Shown piece after piece: positions 59,902 to 64,000 of a stretch of DNA of 64,000 bases. The translations under genes were made by a program, and so were the position numbers. The stretch spans positions 3,438,001 through 3,502,000 of the forward strand of contig CALZFC010000033.1 of the NCBI GenBank assembly GCA_945643635.1. The letters run 5' to 3'. Under the pieces are notes generated by a model. It saw only the letters and a program-made list of their open reading frames with translations. It ran no database searches and was not told the origin of the DNA. Within the stretch, counting starts at the first letter, position 1, and every line of letters starts with the position of its first letter. Origin of the DNA: Allodiplogaster sudhausi. Its lineage: Eukaryota; Nematoda; Chromadorea; Rhabditida; Diplogasteridae.

Positions 59902-61616
59902 TCTCTCCTCCTCTTTCTTTCATCACCTTCCTGTACACATTGGCATCTTCACGCTCCTGCCTCGTGAATTTGTGTTTGTATTCGTACGCTTGTCCTCGCC
60001 TTCATAATGCTATTCTAGCTTCGTCTTAAACAAGACCGACACAACTTTCTCTCCCTCCTCTTCTTCCTCTGTCCAAATAGAGATTTCGTAAGTCGCGCAC
60101 AATTTTAACAGACTCGATGTGGTATCCTCCATGCTGTCTTCCTCTTCTTCCTGCAAACAACTCTTCTATTTCCTGACATCCCACACAAACTCTTCTGCCA
60201 AACAATCACAAGTTCAAAGGACGAGGCCGCTGTTCGAAAGCACAATAAATGTTTTTGTGATTATTACACAAGAACGTGAACTACTTGTTCAGAGAAAGGG
60301 TGAACGGTGGCAGATAGCAAATATCAGCAATTACATCTTGGTGGAAGATGAATTATCGCAAAAAAGAAAACTCCGGTTTATGGCCAAAGCAAGAGAGCGA
60401 TCTTTGAGAAACGGAGAACGAACTAGCACGATGATGTCGAAGATATGACACCGATTTTTATCCACTTGATCTACTCAGACGATAAATGCTACCTAAATCG
60501 CGAATAGCAACAGCCAGATAGCACGAGCTGCTCCAAGCAGTCTTTGGATAGTTTATGTACTGAATGGATTACATTATTCATATTAAAAGGAAATATATAA
60601 AAAAAGTCCTAAAACTTGGAAGAATAAAAGCACGATAAGTAGCAAACGGTAAAGTTATGCTTGATTTAGTGGAGAATGAAAGGTATACGAGGAGAGAGAA
60701 AGAGAGATGCAAAAAGAGATCGTGAGAGAAAGAAAGAAAGTAACAGAGAGAAGCAGAGAGGCAGAGTCAGAGAAAAAAAAGAAAAATGTATAAGAAGACA
60801 GCGTGGAAAAAACCTTGCCGTTTTCGCTTTCGCACTCGGCAAGTTTCCCTCTTGTAGATCATTCTTCCGTTCTCTTCGTTTCTTTCTCTTTCTCTCTCAC
60901 ACAGATCTTTCCCTTCTTACTTTAACCTCATTGAGCGCATGCTTTTGAGTTTGGTTTTTCTTCCGTCCTCTCTAACTCTGAGCGCTTTTGATCTAGCTCT
61001 CTCTCTCCCCCTCTATTGATATCTTTCTTGTCTCTCTCTCCTATTCTCTCCCCTCTCCTACTCTAGTCTCTTCTTCTCCCCCCCCCCCCACTTACCCTTC
61101 TTCAGCCCTTAGGCAACAAGCATGGTGACCTCCTCATCTCATTCTTTCTTTTCTCTTTATTCCGTCTAGACTACACTTTTTCTGTTATTCTGTTATCACT
61201 CCACGTTCTATTTTAGTCCGTTCTAGTTATTTATAGAATTTAATTTGATTTTCCGTACATTCAAAAAAAAAACTTCTATCAGAAATGTCTTCGACAGCTT
61301 AGGACAGGCATATTTTCATGAATAAATAACGTGGAACTGAGTGGCATGTCCTGTGTTACGAAAGCTGTACCAACATGCAATCATAGCAATTCCTATGCAT
61401 TTCGCACCCGCCAATTTCCGTGTCTCGCTGATATCCACCTCAAGGAATGCACTGCTTTCACATTCTTCGTGTGCGCTTCTCTCTCGTTGCGGTGACCTTT
61501 ACTAATTTCCTGCCGCTCACACCATCGGCTACTGTTCTGAAAGGGGCTTTGTATGGGCGGACTAATAACGTAGAGACACAGACGTCGAAGCGGGCTTTTT
61601 GGGAAAGCACGCAAAG

Positions 61617-61736
61617 AAGGAGAGAGAGACAGAAACAGTAAGAAGAGAGCGAGAGAGAAGAGACAGTGAGAGAGAGAAAAAAACAAAGAGATACAACGAC
61701 ACAGAGATATTGAGAAATAGGGGAGGACGACAGAGG

Positions 61737-61786
<50 letters not shown>

Positions 61787-61791
61787 AAGAA
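61617..61791. repeat. (GA)n microsatellite
   Basis: Long GA/GAGAGAAA repeat in intergenic DNA; open frames across it on both strands are low-complexity artefacts. Confidence 0.9.
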
Positions 61792-62055
61792 GGTGACTGC
61801 GAGAAAGAATAAAAGAAATATTTTATCAGATTTATCAATTGTGGTAGGCAAATAAGTGGAAGAACGTAAAAAAATACGACCCTTATGCTGTAAAAACGTC
61901 CACAACACAGCGCGTTTTTTTTGGAAACCGCCGGTCAACCGAAAAGAGGATTGAAAGAAAAGTTTAGAGAAAGAGAGATTACAATGGCTATTTTAGAACG
62001 AATCACGTTTTTTCCTCTTTCTTTTTCGGGGTCGCTTTTTCTCTCCCTCTTTCTA

Positions 62056-62088
<33 letters not shown>

Positions 62089-62394
62089 TCCAGGCTCTCT
62101 CTTTCTCGCTCTCTCCCCCCTTTTCAACTTCATCACACCTCATGTGTGCTTAGAGAGAGCGAGCAAGTAATTCTTTTCATCTCGCGTGCTCCCTCCCTCC
62201 GTATAGTTTGTACAGTTGTGCTTGTGGTTGAGGCGACTGAGAAGGAGCTCAAAAATGAGACAATCGGCGAGCACCTGAGCGATCCAATTAGACACAAGCT
62301 AATTGTACGAGATGCTCTTACGAAAATCTCTTTGAGAAACCTCAGAGTGAATTGAAGGTCACGACTACAATGTAGAACATCTTCTCTTTCGCAC

Positions 62395-62442
<48 letters not shown>

Positions 62443-64000
62443 CCTTTCTCTCTCTCTCACTTTATTCTATTCATTTTGAAGTAGCTATTCAAAAAGATGG
62501 TTTCGCACAAATTCGTTACAATTCTTAGCTCGATTCCCTATCCTTTCTTACAGATTCCAAGCAGAAATGGGAAAGAATGGCACGAATAAAGCTACCAGTG
62601 GATGAAGAGCGAGCGTATGGATTAGGTATGATGACGGACACCCTTCTGTGGAGACCAGTTAGATCTGTACTTCGACGCGAGTGGACGCTGGCTAATGGGC
62701 ACAATAGAATGGGATATGCACAGGGATGGGATGATTGAGAGAGATTGATCGAAACGTGGGAAGATTAAAAAAAACGAGTAGGATTATTGTGAGGGAACAA
62801 GTGGAGTACAGAAAGAGATACACTGAGAGGGTAAAAGAGAGAGAGAGAGAGAGAAAGAGAGAAAAGAAAGAAAAAAATAGAACTTTCTAGAGAAGGACAG
62901 GCGTGCACCTGCAAATGGATGTTGGGGTGCAGCTGGCCATGCAAAGACATTAATGTTTTTGTTTTCCAACTGTTTTCTCGTTTGAGGTGAACAAGTAACA
63001 CACTTCCAACTGATACAACATCATACTTGCATATTCATATCTGGATAATTATATGACCGCTTGCTTTTTTCTATTTCTTCTTCTTCTTCGATGTGCATTC
63101 TCTCGCTTTCCTTTGTAACAATGTTCATCAAGTACTTTTCTCCACTTCTGTTTCATTTTTTCAACTCTCCAATTACAATGGATGGCAAATATAGCAAACA
63201 TTTCTAAGTGGTGGTTTGGGGGGGGCAGTGGTTGCATTCTCGCTGTTCATCATCGTCCTCTTAATGAGATTGGCCTCTAACTGGCCGGATATGAAATGAA
63301 CCGTGTCTCCTTTCCTTTGTTTACAACCTCTCTCCAAGCTTCAGACGTTGATTTGTGTAAGGCCGTACCTTTCATCTCTTTGCGCATTTTCCTCGAATCT
63401 TCTGATCACTGAGAAGTAATTTGAAAATGATAGAGAGACAGAGAGAAAGAGAGTGCTAGATGATTATGGAGAGAGAGAGCGATAGCGAGATGAAAAACGG
63501 ACACGCACAGGCCTCGAGATTCGGAATTTTCCAGTGATATTTTAGACCTTTGAATCTCTCCCTCTCTCTCTCTCCCTCTCTCTATCTCTCTCTCTCGCTC
63601 GCTCTATATCTCTCAATCTTCCTATCGTTCTCTGAGGCTCTCAACTTCCCACACTCTATTTGTCCTTTGAGACTAAATAACTCGTGCCAGTGACACGGAT
63701 TCCATTTGTATGGCTTCTCTCGGAAGCTAGCTGATGTTCATTATCCGGTTTCCTTGTCAACGACCTCCTTTCTCTTCCTCTTCTGCCCCGCCATAGAATC
63801 CAGCTGTTTTCTGATTGGCTAGCCTTCCTCATCACCAGATCTATTTTTTTTTTAGTTTTCGTGAGAAATTAGTACTTGAAATTAAATTTGTTGATTGGCA
63901 GCAGCAGATAATAGATATTACCAATTTCGGAGTGAAATCTGATGATACTCAATTGTGCTGGATATTCGTCCTATCTCTCGCTCTCCAACACCACCTCTAT

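Larger units (their letters stand above)
58720..64000. other. Right-hand intergenic region; no gene recognised
   Basis: AT-rich DNA with CT tracts (59756-59901, 62040-62110, 62403-62459, 63555-63610), GA tracts (60680-60780, 61617-61791, 62835-62880, 63435-63500) and a poly-C run near 61079-61089. Open frames here are mostly microsatellite translations. A unique stretch at 62560-62740 keeps one frame open for about 60 codons but matches no family I know. Confidence 0.5.

Noticed and set aside
60119..60448. 109-residue + strand open frame
   Set aside because: No recognisable domain, begins in Ser-rich low complexity, no splice or promoter support.
61593..61796. Arg/Glu-rich open frame resembling a coiled coil
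   Set aside because: It is a translation of the GA microsatellite.
1..64000. CRISPR arrays, bacterial operons, tRNA or rRNA genes
   Set aside because: None seen; the repeats are dinucleotide microsatellites and the genes are spliced eukaryotic genes.

Overview
The window is nuclear DNA of an invertebrate animal. Genes are split into many small exons, usually 30-200 bp, separated by mostly short GT-AG introns. There are no operon-like bacterial features. Contents include Cys-loop receptors, a giant FAT-type cadherin and a multi-SH3 adaptor. (CT)n/(GA)n microsatellites fill introns and intergenic DNA. I cannot name the phylum. A nematode-like or other small-genome bilaterian is possible but unproven.

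Layout, left to right. (1) 1-2811, +: the 3' half of an RDL/GABA-type anion channel subunit, entering from outside the window. (2) 4257-6358, +: a second, diverged Cys-loop subunit with a changed pore; its N-terminal ligand-binding exons are not found. (3) 7166-14421, -: a complete 27-exon MYBBP1A/Pol5 gene, encoding a nucleolar rRNA-synthesis factor of 1038 aa. (4) 14716-16389, +: a complete 7-exon COQ5 gene (ubiquinone C-methyltransferase), head-to-head with MYBBP1A across 294 bp. (5) 16788-19337, +: a complete 11-exon POLDIP2 gene. (6) 20288-48774, -: one huge gene for a FAT-type cadherin. It encodes a signal peptide, about 30-34 cadherin repeats, EGF, calcium-binding EGF, laminin G, EGF, laminin G, one membrane segment and a short tail of about 90 residues. 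(7) 51.6-52.5 kb, -: two broken relics of the C-terminus of a FAAH-like amidase. (8) 53472-58678, +: a 14-exon adaptor with four SH3 domains; its fourth intron carries a 2.25 kb terminal-inverted-repeat element. (9) 58.7-64 kb: no gene recognised; microsatellite-rich.

How they relate: the two channel genes are probably an old tandem duplication. COQ5 and POLDIP2 both act in mitochondria and are adjacent on the same strand, while MYBBP1A diverges from COQ5. POLDIP2 and the cadherin are tail-to-tail. Exon joins were checked by reading-phase continuity and family motifs. Every product name rests on motif recognition from the sequence alone, with no database search.

The most unusual items are the TIR element with subterminal ATGTCT repeats and a duplicated exon-like core, the channel subunit with an acidic residue inside its pore helix, the strand-coherent pyrimidine microsatellites that run into 3' splice sites, and a FAT-type ectodomain on a minimal tail.
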